DNA of 7,217 nucleotides from Syntrophomonadaceae bacterium (GTDB taxonomy: Bacteria > Bacillota > Syntrophomonadia > Syntrophomonadales > Syntrophomonadaceae): positions 1 to 7,217 of the forward strand of contig JAQVWB010000102.1 of assembly GCA_028698695.1 (NCBI GenBank). The letters run 5' to 3'. Both the position numbers and the translations under genes were made by a program. Below are positions 6,452 through 7,217 of the stretch, one piece after another. Positions within the stretch are counted from its first letter, which is position 1, and the number at the start of each line of letters is the position of its first letter. The notes below the pieces were generated by a model. It made no database searches. It worked only from the letters and a program-made list of their open reading frames with translations, and was not told the DNA's origin.

Positions 6452-6852
6452 TCATGACTCCCCCCGGTCGTCAACACCTTCAGATTAACTATGTACAATT
6501 GATCCACTCCCTCCAAAGGTTTTAAATTGATCTCAGCCTCGACTCCAGATGGATGAGTCTGTATAAATGGCATGCTGTCAGCTTGCACCCAACCACTGTC
6601 AACCACTCCTGACAATATCTGCGGACGGGATTTCATTTCCTCCAACAAAGAACTGGCGTAAATACAGGCAGCCGTTTTTCCCTCACCCCGGGAAACATTA
6701 TTGACTCCAAATAAAAACAAATTAAAGGCCCCTCCAATTAACACCAGTGTAATAACAAGTGACACCAGCACCTCCAGCAAGGTGACTCCCGCCTGTGTAC
6801 CATTTTTTCGCAGCAACTTGCTCCCCGTCCGGGCATATAATGAAGTAATCAT
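6412..6852 (-). CDS. Type IV pilus minor prepilin, PilV/GspI-like
   Basis: This is a probable minor pilin of 146 residues and the first gene of its operon. The leader ends at Gly22, followed by VTLLEVLVSLVITLVLIGGAFNLFLFG (23-49), a textbook class III prepilin helix with Glu27 at mature position 5, where prepilin peptidase would cut after Gly22. TLLEVLVSLVI with a short ASSLLEEMKSRP segment after the helix is typical of PilV/GspI proteins. The remainder is a small beta-rich head without recognisable motifs. The ATG at 6852 has only a weak ribosome binding site (GGA eight bases upstream). A TTG at 6816 preceded by GGGGAG would give a 10-residue leader but with only a four-base spacing. The gene is divergent from another prepilin gene across a 303-base gap. 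Confidence 0.8.
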   Translation of the reverse strand: MITSLYARTGSKLLRKNGTQAGVTLLEVLVSLVITLVLIGGAFNLFLFGVNNVSRGEGKTAACIYASSLLEEMKSRPQILSGVVDSGWVQADSMPFIQTHPSGVEAEINLKPLEGVDQLYIVNLKVLTTGGSHEWEEFMVGVVRVP

Positions 6853-6977
6853 ACTCTACATCCAACCAACAAAATAATTACCATTAAGTTATCATTCTAC
6901 CTTCTCTGCCAAATTCCTCCACATATATTTTTATTGAATATAATATAAATAATTATCCGTGTGTGACGCTATTTTTC

Positions 6978-7000
6978 TGCCCAAAACCGCGTTTTTGGCA
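6978..7000. repeat. 23-base inverted repeat in the divergent pilin promoter region
   Basis: TGCCCAAAAC and GTTTTTGGCA pair around a CGC centre, with 9 of 10 matching pairs. It lies about 125 bases from the minus-strand start and about 155 from the plus-strand start. It is not followed by a clear T run belonging to any gene end, so an operator or DNA-binding site is more likely than a terminator. Role is inferred. Confidence 0.5.
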
Positions 7001-7006
7001 AAATAT

Positions 7007-7024
7007 ATAAATAACCCTATTTAT
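7007..7024. repeat. AT-rich 7-base inverted repeat
   Basis: ATAAATA and TATTTAT flank ACCC, a perfect 7+4+7 palindrome. It is the middle of three symmetrical elements in the divergent promoter region. AT-rich sequence makes chance symmetry fairly likely. Confidence 0.35.
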
Positions 7025-7037
7025 TTCTTTGAAACTG

Positions 7038-7049
7038 AATGATATCATT
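7038..7049. repeat. 12-base perfect palindrome AATGATATCATT
   Basis: AATGATATCATT equals its own reverse complement and lies about 107 bases before the plus-strand prepilin start. It overlaps a possible weak promoter (TTGAAA at 7029-7034) and could be a regulator half-site pair. This is inference from symmetry and position. Confidence 0.35.
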
Positions 7050-7075
7050 AGTGTAGGATGTTATTGTCATCATTC

Positions 7076-7103
7076 TTAATAAGACTAATTGCGGGTTTAT
7101 GAT
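7076..7103 (+). promoter_or_regulatory. Candidate promoter for the plus-strand prepilin gene
   Basis: TTAATA (7076-7081, 4 of 6 to the -35 consensus) and TATGAT (7098-7103, 5 of 6 to the -10 consensus) are separated by 16 bases. Transcription would begin near 7110, giving a leader of about 45 bases before the ATG. In such AT-rich sequence this match could be chance. Confidence 0.3.
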
Positions 7104-7155
7104 TGTGACCTTTTTCCCGTTATCTGTTTCCCCATTATTTATTAAGGAGTTGTAC

Positions 7156-7217
7156 ATGAGTAAAAATATAACTTCAGACAAGTACCAATCCGGTTTTACA
7201 CTGGTTGAGATTCTGGT
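7156..7217 (+). CDS. Type IV prepilin (N-terminal part only), 3' end cut by window edge
   Basis: Only the first 20 codons are in the window. They read MSKNITSDKYQSG followed by FTLVEIL, a canonical type IV prepilin signal: a 13-residue polar leader, prepilin peptidase cleavage after Gly13, Phe14 as the mature N-terminus (normally N-methylated) and Glu18 at mature position 5. AAGGAG lies six bases before the ATG, a strong ribosome binding site. The canonical FTLVE start fits a major pilin or a GspH/FimT-type minor pilin; which one cannot be decided from this fragment. It is transcribed away from the three minor pilin genes, so the pilus locus continues to the right of the window. Confidence 0.85.
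   Translation, partial: MSKNITSDKYQSGFTLVEIL

Larger units (their letters stand above)
6853..7155. promoter_or_regulatory. Divergent intergenic region between two pilin transcription units
   Basis: This 303-base, strongly AT-rich gap should contain promoters for both the minor pilin operon (leftward) and the plus-strand prepilin gene (rightward). It has no convincing coding sequence. It holds three inverted repeats (6978-7000, 7007-7024, 7038-7049), which could be regulator sites or DNA structure elements. No sigma-54 pattern (GG-N10-GC) and no cyclic-di-GMP riboswitch core was found by reading either strand. Confidence 0.6.

Noticed and set aside
6898..6932. Short minus-strand frame (MWRNLAEKVE) upstream of the PilV-like gene
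   Set aside because: Ten codons with no ribosome binding site in AT-rich non-coding sequence.
6853..7155. Sigma-54 promoter or cyclic-di-GMP riboswitch for pilin genes
   Set aside because: TGGCA at 6996-7000 lacks the GC ten bases later, and no GEMM-type core was seen on either strand.

Overview
The window looks like part of a Bacillota (Firmicutes, probably Clostridia-type) chromosome. Reasons: strong AGGAG/AAGGAG ribosome binding sites, some TTG and GTG starts, moderate G+C with very AT-rich gaps, an AroQ that reads like the Bacillus type (for example NHEGDL, GALSHYS and EVHLSN segments), and a Gram-positive-style lipoprotein solute-binding protein. No genus can be named from the sequence alone. 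All coordinates are in the window; all genes but the last are on the minus strand.

Region 1 (right end, 5404-7217): type IV pilin-like genes. Three overlapping minus-strand genes (6852 to 5404) encode a PilV-like, a PilW-like and a PilX/GspK-like minor prepilin. A divergent plus-strand gene starting at 7156 encodes another prepilin (GFTLVEIL) and is cut by the window end. The 303-base gap between the divergent units is AT-rich and holds three inverted repeats in a row.

Region 2 (3941-5403 and down to 425): a complete BMP-family ABC importer operon, read right to left: solute-binding lipoprotein, a 135-base spacer with a strong hairpin, a double-domain ATPase, and two permeases. The last three genes are packed with 1- and 3-base gaps. 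By family, the substrate is most likely a purine nucleoside or base (B. subtilis NupNOPQ, Treponema PnrA). The lipoprotein captures ligand outside the membrane, the two permeases form the channel, and the ATPase drives import. The 211-base leader before the lipoprotein gene carries a small 9-base tandem repeat element.

Region 3 (1-397): the 5' part of aroQ (type II 3-dehydroquinate dehydratase), 27 bases after the last permease gene and so possibly read from the same transcript. It runs off the left edge.

No RNA gene, CRISPR array, transposase or known riboswitch was recognised. The content is mainly ordinary. The points worth a second look are the regulatory gaps, the long overlaps and leader peptides of the minor pilin genes, and the placing of an importer operon between pilin genes and aroQ. 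I see no evidence for an entirely new biological system.
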